NCBI GenBank assembly: GCA_016715365.1
Contig: JADKAM010000005.1
Location: forward strand, 248,001-312,000
Direction of reading: 5' to 3'
Origin: Chitinophagaceae bacterium
GTDB lineage: Bacteria > Bacteroidota > Bacteroidia > Chitinophagales > Chitinophagaceae
DNA length: 64,000 nucleotides
This document shows positions 26,297 to 35,254 of the stretch, in pieces; the first letter of the stretch is position 1, and each line of letters begins with the position of its first letter. The notes below the pieces were generated by a model. It did not search any database. It saw nothing but the letters and a program-made list of their open reading frames with translations, and was not told where the DNA came from. The position numbers and the translations under genes were made by a program.

Positions 26297-28097
26297 TTAG
26301 TTTATCATTACCATGGCTCCTGCAATGGTTGTTTCGCCTGCGGCAGAAAATTCGGCCGAAGCTGTTCCTGTTGCTTTAAGCTGAGTTTGCGCATTTATAT
26401 TAACTGCCAAACCCTGTAAAACAAGATCGGAAGTTGCAGCAGTTTTTATATTACCTGTTGCATGCATTTCGATGTTTCCTTTGGCAGAAATTTTAATATC
26501 TTTTGCACTATCAATTGTAATGCCATCACTACTTAAATGAATGCTGTTGCTGTTCTGATCTTTAATTTCAATTGATTTTCCGTCATCGCTTATGATGATT
26601 GAATTGTTGCCGGGCGTTAATAAACTGATACTTTTTTTCTCTTCATCAAATTCAATCTTCATATTACTGCGGGTTACAAAAGCCTTTGAATTATTTTTTG
26701 CTTCTGCAGTATAGGGTGCAGTATTTTTCCCATTGTATAACGATCCCAGTATGATTGGGTAACGTGGGTCATTGTCTAAAAATCCAAGTACTACTTCATC
26801 ACCCACTTCAGGCAAAAAAAATGAACCTGATTTATTGGATGCATAATAATGCGCCATCCTGGCCCAGGTTGTATTAGGTGTGCCTGAAACGGAAGGTATC
26901 TCCAGTTGTATCCTGTGCATATTTTCGGGATCCCGGTCAATTTGTTTTACCGTTGCCAGTTGCAGTCCCTGCATGGCAGAAAGCTGGCCCATTGCCGGAG
27001 GAAAAGAAAAATCCCGGCTTTTGTAAATCAGATTATTATCCAGCCCAAAATCAACCGTTGTGTACCAGTTTCCCGAATCAATGGTATGTGTTATTGCAGA
27101 AACAAATGCATTACCACTCAGTTTTTTTCCTGCTCCTTTTATTTCAATAATACTTCCTGTTTTAGCCAGTGCATTGCCAAAATACTTTACCCTTCCTTTA
27201 AAAGCATGTAACCTTTTGCGTAATAAAATACTATTGGCCCATGTTTTTAATGCTTCGGTGGTCATTGGAGTAGCGGAAGTTAAATTCAACGTGGTCTGCG
27301 AAAGTTTAGATGGCAGATCTCTTGCTTTTTATATTACCCTGGCTGTTCATTGCAGGCTCAGTTGCAGCAGCATTTATTAGAGTAAGCGTTTTAGTATTCC
27401 ATGCAGATGCATTTACAGCCGATGGCTGAAATTCAGCATTTAAAGTACCTTCAAAAGCCATCAGCGAGACACCGGCTTCAATTGTCAGTACAGCAGAATC
27501 CGAAAATTCCGGAGCATTAAGCACCATGCCGGCATTATCATCCATGGTAATAATAAATCCATTAAAATCACAGCGTGACAAAATAAAATCCCAGTCGGAT
27601 GCCAGTTTTTGAAACATGCTTTCATTCACTTCCAAACAGCTGCCAACACTGCAGCTGATCCCATATTCTCCTATGATATTTTTTATCACAGCATCATCTG
27701 TCTGCTTTTCAAAATACCTTTCAGTTTTATTATACGTCATTTTTACAGCTTCATGTTTACACGTTATTGCAAATGAATAATGTGTTTCGGTATCAAGCTT
27801 TACACTATGCTTTACAATTACTCCTTTAAAAATACTGCTGGCTTCTCCGCCGGTATAACCTGCAAAAATTTCTACAACATTACCAGGGTTAAAATCATCG
27901 CTGTCTGTAATTTCTATATTGTCTGGGTCTATATCAGCTCCGCTAATTAATACCAGCTCGGCTGTAGATATTTTATTAATGGCATGATGTACATAAATTG
28001 ATTGTATACCATAGCTGTCACTCATATCAACGCCGTTTAATTTCAATTTAACCAACAGGGAGGTGTCTTCTAATCCGCTAAAAGGGGTAATTGCCAT
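26297..28097 (-). CDS. VgrG-like spike protein, frameshifted
   Basis: The N-terminal frame (MAITPFSGLEDTSLLVKLKL..., gp27-like part with GIQSIYVHHAINKIS and FAGYTGGEASSIFKGVIVKH) breaks at an A/T run (27326-27330). With one base removed it continues ARDLPSKLSQTTLNLTSATP. The gp5-like OB domain follows (ARMAHYYASNKSGSFFLPEV, GDEVVLGFLDNDPRYPIILG), then the repetitive beta-helix needle (SIEIKDQNSNSIHLSSDGIT, GNIEMHATGNIKTAATSDLV). Length about 599 residues fits VgrG/Afp8-type spikes, which form the trimer at the head of a contractile tail. PAAR lies 12 bases downstream, so the pair is co-transcribed. Confidence 0.9.
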
Positions 28098-28184
28098 CTT
28101 TTAAGTTTTATGCTGTAAAATACAATTCATTCCTGATTTTAAAACACAGGCCAATCTCCGGGCAGCTATGCCAATATCAAAATA

Positions 28185-28216
28185 AAAAACGGGCAACCAA
28201 CATGCTGCCCGTTTTT
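28185..28216 (-). terminator. Terminator of the membrane protein gene
   Basis: AAAAACGGGCA (28185-28195) pairs exactly with TGCCCGTTTTT (28206-28216) over a 10-nt loop. It lies 20 bases beyond the stop of the gene at 28236 on the minus strand and separates it from the VgrG gene. Confidence 0.85.
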
Positions 28217-28235
28217 AAAACTAATATTTTATTTT

Positions 28236-28784
28236 TTAACGTCGCAACCACCAACCCAGCCAAAGGCCGGTAACACCCCAGGCAATCAAAGCATCTGTAA
28301 AATGAGCCATCAGGTCAAAACTGGGATACCAGATGTGCATGGTATAGGGGCCATGCAGGAAACTAATAATTCCGGTGCCTAATGTGCCCACAAATACAGT
28401 TCCAAATGAAGGCGCATTTATTTTGGTTAAGAGCCAGCATAACAGCCAGATGATAAAAATATTAACAACCAGGCTACGGCCCATGTTCATAAACATTTTA
28501 TCCATGCCCGGCATACTTTTATGGTATACTACCTCTGCCCATGGCTTTCCTTCAATTGCTTTCATTTGTTTTTCCATTTCTTCGTTAGAAGTACCCGGAG
28601 CAAATCTCGGCATCATATATCCACCATCTTCACTAAACTGTGTATTGAGGTATGCCATGATGCTGTCCTGCTTAGGCGTATATCTTTGCCGGGCATCATG
28701 CCGGTTTAACATGGTCCAGGAAAGGAATTGCCAAAGAAAAAGAATAATGCCGCCAACTATGGCACCAATGATTGTTTTTTTCAT
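28236..28784 (-). CDS. Uncharacterised integral membrane protein
   Basis: The 182-residue protein has an N-terminal helix (IIGAIVGGIILFLWQFLSW) and a periplasmic-looking loop rich in Met, Pro and charged residues (about residues 30-100). Three further helices follow (VVNIFIIWLLCWLLTKI, GTVFVGTLGTGIISFLHG, LIAWGVTGLWLGWWLRR). It is similar in style to small Bacteroidota membrane proteins of unknown function. Monocistronic, with its own terminator. Confidence 0.75.
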   Translation of the reverse strand: MKKTIIGAIVGGIILFLWQFLSWTMLNRHDARQRYTPKQDSIMAYLNTQFSEDGGYMMPRFAPGTSNEEMEKQMKAIEGKPWAEVVYHKSMPGMDKMFMNMGRSLVVNIFIIWLLCWLLTKINAPSFGTVFVGTLGTGIISFLHGPYTMHIWYPSFDLMAHFTDALIAWGVTGLWLGWWLRR

Positions 28785-28947
28785 AATTGTAGTTTTTGTT
28801 TATACGAACAAAATAAAAAAGAAAAACGGTATTTAAAAGCTAATTTTTTTCCTTGTTTTTTGCATAAAAAATATTTGTTTAACATTATTTGAGAACCTCG
28901 CACCTGGTGACTTTGCAGTTTATACACTCTAACTTCGTTCAATAAAA

Positions 28948-28976
28948 AAAAAGGCCCTTACTGAGCGGGCCTTTTT
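28948..28976 (-). terminator. Terminator of the T9SS protease gene
   Basis: AAAAAGGCCC (28948-28957) pairs exactly with GGGCCTTTTT (28967-28976). A/T tracts on both sides make it active in both directions. It lies 21 bases beyond the protease stop. Confidence 0.85.
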
Positions 28977-28997
28977 CATTATTAATAGAAAACCTGA

Positions 28998-31434
28998 TTA
29001 CTGTTTTACAAATTTTACCGGTGTTCTTGAACCGACCTGCAGCATGTATAATCCGCTGCCTAATGTTGATGGTAAAATGATATTTGATTTATTATAGCCT
29101 GCATGACTGTTTACAGAACTGCTCCAAACCTTCGTTCCGCTAACAGAAGTAATTACAATGGCTTCGTTCTTATTTTCTGTTCCTGTAAATTCAATACTTA
29201 CTTTATTTTGTACAGGGTTAGGTGTAAGCGTAACATTGTTGCTGCTTTTTGTAACAGTTACTGGCTGTATCATGGCAGCTTTTGGTGTGCCGCTTATTTC
29301 TGCCCTCAGCTTATAACATACCGATGTGCTGAATGCACCATTATAACCTATCACCCCTTACATGATAAGTGCCAACTGTTGTTGTATTAAAAATGATCGC
29401 TTCGCTGGTTGTGCTGCCTGCTGTGGATGAACCCAACAATACCCCGGCAGCATTATACAGGTATAGGTCATAATCAAAGGGCAGGTTGGCGAGCGTTACA
29501 TAAATATTTGACTGTGAAGCGGTGTTGGTAAATTTATACCAATCAAGGTCCGATGCGGTAGCAATCTGTGAATTTACATCTGTATTGGCAGCGATAGTGC
29601 TTGCTGCAGCCAGGGTTTCGTTTGGCTCAGGTGTATTGGTACAGGCAGCAGTTGTAGTGACTCTTAATGTATAACAAACAGTTGCTGAAAAAGCACCGTT
29701 ATAACCGAATACCCTTACTGTATATGTTCCTGCTGCAGCATTATTGAATGTAATGCTTTCGTTGCTTGTGCCACCGTTGGCAGAACTGCCTAAAAGTGTT
29801 CCGGCCGAATTCAGTAATTGCAGATCATAGTCAAAAGGCAATGTGGTGAGGGATACTGTAATATTTGTGCCCGCTGCAACTGTAAATTTGTAATAGTCAT
29901 TATCGGTATTGGTTGCAATAAGGGCATTGTAATTTGTACCAACAGCTATGGTACCTGCAGTAGCCTGGGTATTGTTTGATTCCTGTATATCAGGGCAGCC
30001 TGCTACAACACACGCTGCCCGGCCGGCAATTGAAGTAGTACCTGTATTGGCCGGATCGAGCCATGGTTTCAGCTGCTGCGAAGCAGCAGCACCATTGGTT
30101 ACCCAATCGTAAGAGATCTTACCATAATAATCATTTTTATCCGCAGCCACAGCACCACAGGATGATGGTCCACCCGAAAGTTTACCCACAATACGGCCTG
30201 CACTGTTGAATAAGGGAGAGCCTGAAGAACCACCTTCGGTAATACCATGATTGGTTACAGTAGCTACCCAATTAGCCTGCCAGTGTGAATTATCTGGCAA
30301 TTGAGCATAATACCTGCGGGATGTTAAAGCAGCTGAATAGGTGGATACTTTTTTTATGTCGCCGGCAGGGTGATGGATGCTAACACCGCTGTTGCTTCCT
30401 GTACCGCTGGCATCGAAACCTGCATAATAAACATTGTAAGCTGCAGGGATGGTACTGTTGAATTCAACCAGTAAAAAATCGGAACCAAATACACCGGAGT
30501 TAGCACCGTTTGATGCGCTGGAACGCATGGTACAGCCGGTTATAGTATTAGAACCAGGTTCTGATGCGCCATTGGTACAGCCAGCACTTTGGTAATTAAA
30601 ATAAAAAATCCACTGATTTTTATCTGCAGCGGAAACAGCTGCACCACAATGGTTGGCAGTTAAAAAATAATTCTTGCAATTCTGTGCCACATTGTTGATC
30701 AAAGCGCCGCTGCAATAACCCTGGCTGGCACCGTTCTTAATTAAAATCCTGGCTACAGAATTTCGTTGGTTGACCCAGGCTGCTCCTTCAGGACAATTAA
30801 CATTTACATTGCAGGCGCCTGATGTACCAAAACCACAGCATTTTGGATTTTGTAATTTGATATAAGCTGGTGGTTCCGGTGCATTGTACACATTGGCAAT
30901 GCCGGTAATGGTAAAATTTCCTTTTTGTTTTACATTGGCTGGTTCATAGTATTCAATAACACAGTCGCTGGTATAAATGATCTCGGTTGCAAATAATTTG
31001 CTTTCGCTGTTATTGTGTGCACCAAACGATCCTATCAGGTGTGTTTTTTCAGCATTGTAAACATACAGTACAGCCCCTTCGGGAATATAAAAATTTTCAT
31101 AGTATAAAGAGGTTGCCGGTGCATCGGGCACCTGTACAGCCAGGCGCCAAACCCGGTCTTTATTAGGTAACACAGTCCATACGCCACTATTTTCAGGCGA
31201 TAAGGAAACAGGGAATATCTGCCCTGCAGGCAGCATTTCTCCCTTTTCAAAAACCTGTCTTGCCCGGCTTTGTAATGCTGCTACATCAATAAGCGGCATT
31301 ACCTGTTTACCGGCATCCAGGTTATCATTTAATGGATAAGAAAAACTGAATGGTTTACCGCCACGGCTTATTTGTGCACTGGCACCAAGACCTAGTAACA
31401 GCAAGCCAATTGTAAAGAAGGCTAATTTTTTCAT
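28998..31434 (-). CDS. T9SS-secreted trypsin-like serine protease with PPC domains, frameshifted
   Basis: With one base removed from the C4 run at 29354-29357, the two frames give an 811-residue protein. It has a signal peptide (MKKLAFFTIGLLLLGLGASA), a propeptide-like region, and a trypsin-fold protease with His in FLTANHCG (about residue 260), Asp in GSDFLLVEF (about 318) and Ser in GGSSGSPLF (about 404). Two pre-peptidase C-terminal (PPC) domains follow (NDYYKFTVAAGTNITVSLTT; LDWYKFTNTASQSNIYVTLA). The last ~75 residues (LTPNPVQNKVSIEF...GLYMLQVG) are a type A T9SS sorting domain. It resembles secreted lysyl-endopeptidase-like enzymes; cleavage specificity cannot be read. The start at MKKLAFF is set by the signal peptide. 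Confidence 0.88.
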
Positions 31435-31707
31435 TGTTGAAAGTTTTGTTTTAGATGAAGGTTGAAGGGTAAAAATATAGTTTAGAAACGGTAAATAAAA
31501 TACCACAAACCGGTAACTGTTTAGCTTCGGCCATGTTTATTCCTGTTGTTTTTCCATGGGAAATATTATTCAAATTTCTGGATTACGAGTATTGGTAACA
31601 GGCTATTGATGCATACTGCAAGCTTTAAGAGAATTGATTTTGAATCTTTTAACAATTGCTGTATGTAAAAATTTCCTTTGCTGCATCTACAATAAAAATA
31701 ATTTACA

Positions 31708-32181
31708 ATGAAACAATACCTTGCCCTTATATTAATGCTGACTTTTTGCAGCTGGTTACCTGCTCAGCAAAATGGCTTACCCGCAACACGCCCCGCAGAT
31801 TTTACTTTATCATTCCACTTTGATGGCGGCATGAGTTATCGTTTTGAAGAAATAACCATAACTAAAGACAGCTGTATCTCAAAAGTAAATGAGCAGGGAA
31901 AATTACTGGTGTGCCGTTTTAAACTTTCAGCATCTGCACTCGACAGCCTCTATACAATGCTTCAGCAAAACCAGTTTACACAAATTGAATACCGCAGTGG
32001 CGGACAGGTATACGACAGGGGAGGAGAAAAGATTACCATTGGCTGGAACAACAACCAGCAACGATATACAGTAAATGATTCGCAAAATTCTTTTGTGCAA
32101 AAAGCCTGGTTCATACAATGGAATGCGATCATTGACTATATAACAAGATTAGCTCCAAACAATAAGATAATTTTTGATTAA
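31708..32181 (+). CDS. Small exported protein, function unknown
   Basis: The 157-residue protein has a signal peptide (MKQYLALILMLTFCSWLPAQ) and one domain with alternating strands (FTLSFHFDGGMSYRFEEITI, KDSCISKVNEQGKLLVCRFK, ITIGWNNNQQRYTVNDSQNS). Two cysteines could form a disulphide. No family recognised. Upstream is 273 bases of AT-rich DNA without clear features. Confidence 0.7.
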   Translation: MKQYLALILMLTFCSWLPAQQNGLPATRPADFTLSFHFDGGMSYRFEEITITKDSCISKVNEQGKLLVCRFKLSASALDSLYTMLQQNQFTQIEYRSGGQVYDRGGEKITIGWNNNQQRYTVNDSQNSFVQKAWFIQWNAIIDYITRLAPNNKIIFD

Positions 32182-32238
32182 TTCGTAAAGCAATTGTTTT
32201 TCCTGATAAATACAGCAGCAATATAAACTTTGGTAAAG

Positions 32239-32260
32239 TTTTTGTTTAAGTAAACAAAAA
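32239..32260. promoter_or_regulatory. 22-bp palindrome before a lipoprotein start
   Basis: TTTTTGTTTA-AG-TAAACAAAAA has exact 10-bp arms and ends 8 bases before the ATG of the next gene. It could be an operator or an mRNA hairpin near the ribosome site. Confidence 0.4.
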
Positions 32261-32268
32261 TAATCCAC

Positions 32269-32592
32269 ATGAATAAAACTGCATTTGTATTAATGGCTTT
32301 TCTGGCAGTAGCAATGATGGCCGGTTGCAGTAAAAGAACACATCCTGCAACAACTGCTGCCAACACTCCGGATACGGCAACGGTAAAAACTGTAAAAAGG
32401 CCGCCAACGCTTAAAACAGCAGTACCCAAAGTGATCATTGTAAATGATAAGATAGCCAAAAGGAGTGTGGACGGCAGGTATTATTACGACCTGGAGGGTC
32501 GCCGTTACTGGCGCAATAACCGTGATGGTAAATATTATTTATTTAACAAATCAATGTTTGATAACCCGGATTTTAAAAGCCCCGGCAATTAG
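32269..32592 (+). CDS. Small lipoprotein
   Basis: The 107-residue protein has a clear lipoprotein signal (LAVAMMAGC, Cys20), a Thr/Ala/Pro-rich linker and a basic, aromatic C-terminal part with YYYDLEGRRYWRNNRDGKYY, likely a short beta hairpin structure. Function unknown. Its TAG stop overlaps the stop of the convergent coiled-coil gene by two bases. Confidence 0.75.
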   Translation: MNKTAFVLMAFLAVAMMAGCSKRTHPATTAANTPDTATVKTVKRPPTLKTAVPKVIIVNDKIAKRSVDGRYYYDLEGRRYWRNNRDGKYYLFNKSMFDNPDFKSPGN

Positions 32593-33908
32593 GCCAGCAG
32601 ATTTTCTTTTACTTCCGTAATTTTCTGCTGAATTTCTTCAATGCTTTTATCTACTTCACTCATCCTGCCCGGTAGCTCTTCAATATTTTTTTTAGCATCC
32701 GTTATTTTTTCTTCCATGTCTTTTATATCCCTTTCCACTTCTTCAATTTTTGAGTATTTCACTTTTATCCATTCTGATATTTTTTCCCTGTACTTGCTGT
32801 CGCTTGCCATGGCATATTTATCTTCCAGTTCATTTAGCTGCACCTGTATCTGCTGTATATAATCCTGCTGATTGATAATTCTTTTTTCCAGCCTTTCCCA
32901 AAAAGCATTTTGCTTTTCATACACTACAGCAAGTTTTTCTTTAAACGCATATTGCTTTGCCAGCCTGTCTTCCAGCTTTTCTAAAAATTCTTTCTGTTTC
33001 TGTTCCCACTCAGCATGTTTTTGTACACGTTCTTTTTGTCTTTCTTCCCAAGCTGCTTTTTTCTGTTGCAATTCTTCTTTGTAAACGCCCCATGCTTTGT
33101 CCAGGTCTTCCTGTACTTCATCAATGGCAGCAAAAATCCGGTTTTTATCTTCCCGGGTAATGCCATCCCTGTTTTCAATAACAAACTTTCGCAGGTCTCT
33201 CAATCCTTCTGATTTTATTTTAAGCGGATTTTGTGCTTTTGCCTCTTCATTGCTGATACTAACCTGCAAAGGTGATGCATTCACTAATTCAGGATTTGTA
33301 AGCGCAGCGATTGTAAGAGAAATATCAGCAGGCTTTTCAGCTGCCGCATCGGGATGGCAAGCCCTGATGGCATACAATACAGCCTGCGTAAGTGAAGATG
33401 ATTGTTCGGTTAACTTTGTTCTTTCTTCACGCAGCTGGTTATAAAACGCATCTTCTTTTACTCTTAAAACCTCACGGCATTCTTTAAATATTTCCCAGGC
33501 AGTTGTCCGGCGTTCTTTATTGGGCCAGTTGCTTTGCCTGATGAATTCACCGGTTTCAGCCAGCTGTTTTTTCAGCGTTTCAATTTCTTCTTTTGTAAAT
33601 GCTCTGCTGTTTGTATCATCGCCCAATGCTACTTTAACTGCCGCTATCCTGGCTTCGGCTTCTGCTGCAAAATTTTCATCTTTCTTGTCCTGTAAAGATT
33701 GTTTCTCTTTCAGGCTATCAAGCAAGAGTTGCAGGTTTGTCCAATGCTCCTGGCGTTCCTGGCTGTTGGTAAAACTGGTAAGTTTAAAATTTTCGAAAAG
33801 CTCTTTCCGCATTGCCGATAGCGTTCTTGAGTCAAGTAAGTCAGCTGCTGTGCTGTTTAATTGTTCCCGGATCTTTACAATCGTATCCTGTAGTTCTGTA
33901 ATGGTCAT
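32589..33908 (-). CDS. Large coiled-coil protein of unknown function
   Basis: The 439-residue soluble protein is almost entirely helical and highly charged. Residues from about 260 onward form long heptad coiled coils (KKAAWEERQKERVQKHAEW, IEEVERDIKDMEEKITDAKK, EIQQKITEVKENLL), with regular Trp spacing (W..R..ER) like DUF349-type proteins. The N-terminal half is shorter helices (TITELQDTIVKIREQLN). No signal peptide. A structural or nucleic-acid-associated scaffold is possible; I do not assign a function. Transcribed away from the lactonase gene. Confidence 0.75.
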   Translation of the reverse strand: MTITELQDTIVKIREQLNSTAADLLDSRTLSAMRKELFENFKLTSFTNSQERQEHWTNLQLLLDSLKEKQSLQDKKDENFAAEAEARIAAVKVALGDDTNSRAFTKEEIETLKKQLAETGEFIRQSNWPNKERRTTAWEIFKECREVLRVKEDAFYNQLREERTKLTEQSSSLTQAVLYAIRACHPDAAAEKPADISLTIAALTNPELVNASPLQVSISNEEAKAQNPLKIKSEGLRDLRKFVIENRDGITREDKNRIFAAIDEVQEDLDKAWGVYKEELQQKKAAWEERQKERVQKHAEWEQKQKEFLEKLEDRLAKQYAFKEKLAVVYEKQNAFWERLEKRIINQQDYIQQIQVQLNELEDKYAMASDSKYREKISEWIKVKYSKIEEVERDIKDMEEKITDAKKNIEELPGRMSEVDKSIEEIQQKITEVKENLLA

Positions 33909-34020
33909 ACTTTAAATATTGTGCATTCTATTTTGAGGGGACAAATTTACGAAAGAGGATGTAGTTAATAAATTTCATTTTACCGGCCGTAATATTATCC
34001 GGCTGCAGTATATTACAAGC

Positions 34021-35151
34021 ATGAAACATAAATTTTTATTGTTGGTATTTCTTTTTCTGTATGGTGTTACTGCAAAAGCACAGCAGTTATCTTATTTAAT
34101 AACCGGTACATACACTTCCGGTAAAAGTGAAGGTATTTATGTGTACCAGTTCAACAGTGATGACGGTTCGGCCAAAGCTGTCAGCTCCATAAAAATTTCC
34201 AATCCATCTTTTGTGGCGGTTTCGCCCGATGAAAAATTTGTTTATTCGGTAGAAGAAGATGCTGCTAATAATGGTAAAGAAGGAGAGGTATCTGCCTTTT
34301 CATTTAATAAAGAAACAGGTAAGCTTTCTTTTTTAAACCGGAAGCCAACCGGTGGTGATCATCCATGCTATGTAAGTGTTGATAAAACCGGCAGGTGGGT
34401 GGCAGCCGGTAATTATAGCAGCGGCAGCCTTTCCCTGATGCCTGTTCTGGCAGACGGAAGCCTTGGTACGGCAACGAGTATTATCAGGCATGAAGGTTCG
34501 GGGCCCAATATTGGCCGGCAGGCTTCTCCCCATGTACATGGCACTTTTTTTTCGCCCGATAACCGGTTTTTGTTTGTTCCCGATCTGGGTATTGATAAAG
34601 TGATGATCTATGCATTTGATGAAACCACCGGAAAACTTACAACTGCCAAACAGGCTTTTGCTGAGTCGCTGCCTGGCTCCGGACCAAGGCATATCAGTTT
34701 TCATCCTTCAAATAAATATGCGTATTTAATGCAGGAATTAAGTGGTACCGTTACCGCATTTAAATATAAAAACGGAAAACTAAAAAGCAGGCAGATCATC
34801 AGCAGTATGCCTGCAGGCGATACCAGCTTTGCCGGCAGTGCCGATATTCATGTATCACCCGATGGTAAATTCCTGTATGCTTCTAACCGGGCAGAATCCA
34901 ATACCATCGCCATTTTCAGTATCAATCAAAAAAATGGCAAATTGTCGCCCGTCGGTCATCAATCTACCCTGGGTAAAACTCCCCGCAATTTTAATTTTGA
35001 CCCTGCAGGAAATTTTTTACTGGTAGCCAACCAAAACAGTGATCAGGTTGTTATTTTTAAAATTAACAAGGAAACAGGACTGTTAACCGACACGGGCAAC
35101 AGAATAGATGTAGGAAAGCCTGTTTGCCTGAAATGGATTTCGATACAGTAA
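34021..35151 (+). CDS. Lactonase family beta-propeller (6-phosphogluconolactonase-like), exported
   Basis: The 376-residue protein has a signal peptide (MKHKFLLLVFLFLYGVTAKA) and a seven-bladed propeller of the YbhE/Pgl lactonase family: ITGTYTSGKSEGIYVYQF, NPSFVAVSPDEKFVYSV, SPHVHGTFFSPDNRFLFVPD, GPRHISFHPSNKYAYLMQE, DIHVSPDGKFLYASNR. Cytosolic relatives hydrolyse 6-phosphogluconolactone; exported members in Bacteroidota probably act on other sugar lactones in the periplasm. His and Glu residues of the family active site are present. Alone on the + strand, divergent from the coiled-coil gene. Confidence 0.9.
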   Translation: MKHKFLLLVFLFLYGVTAKAQQLSYLITGTYTSGKSEGIYVYQFNSDDGSAKAVSSIKISNPSFVAVSPDEKFVYSVEEDAANNGKEGEVSAFSFNKETGKLSFLNRKPTGGDHPCYVSVDKTGRWVAAGNYSSGSLSLMPVLADGSLGTATSIIRHEGSGPNIGRQASPHVHGTFFSPDNRFLFVPDLGIDKVMIYAFDETTGKLTTAKQAFAESLPGSGPRHISFHPSNKYAYLMQELSGTVTAFKYKNGKLKSRQIISSMPAGDTSFAGSADIHVSPDGKFLYASNRAESNTIAIFSINQKNGKLSPVGHQSTLGKTPRNFNFDPAGNFLLVANQNSDQVVIFKINKETGLLTDTGNRIDVGKPVCLKWISIQ

Positions 35152-35254
35152 GCAGGGGCAAATACCACTGGTTTTTGCAAAGGCACAAGAAATCTGCAAC
35201 AGGTAAAATCTCGTTAGTTTTACAATCTTATTCCTGACCTGCTAATCAATTATC

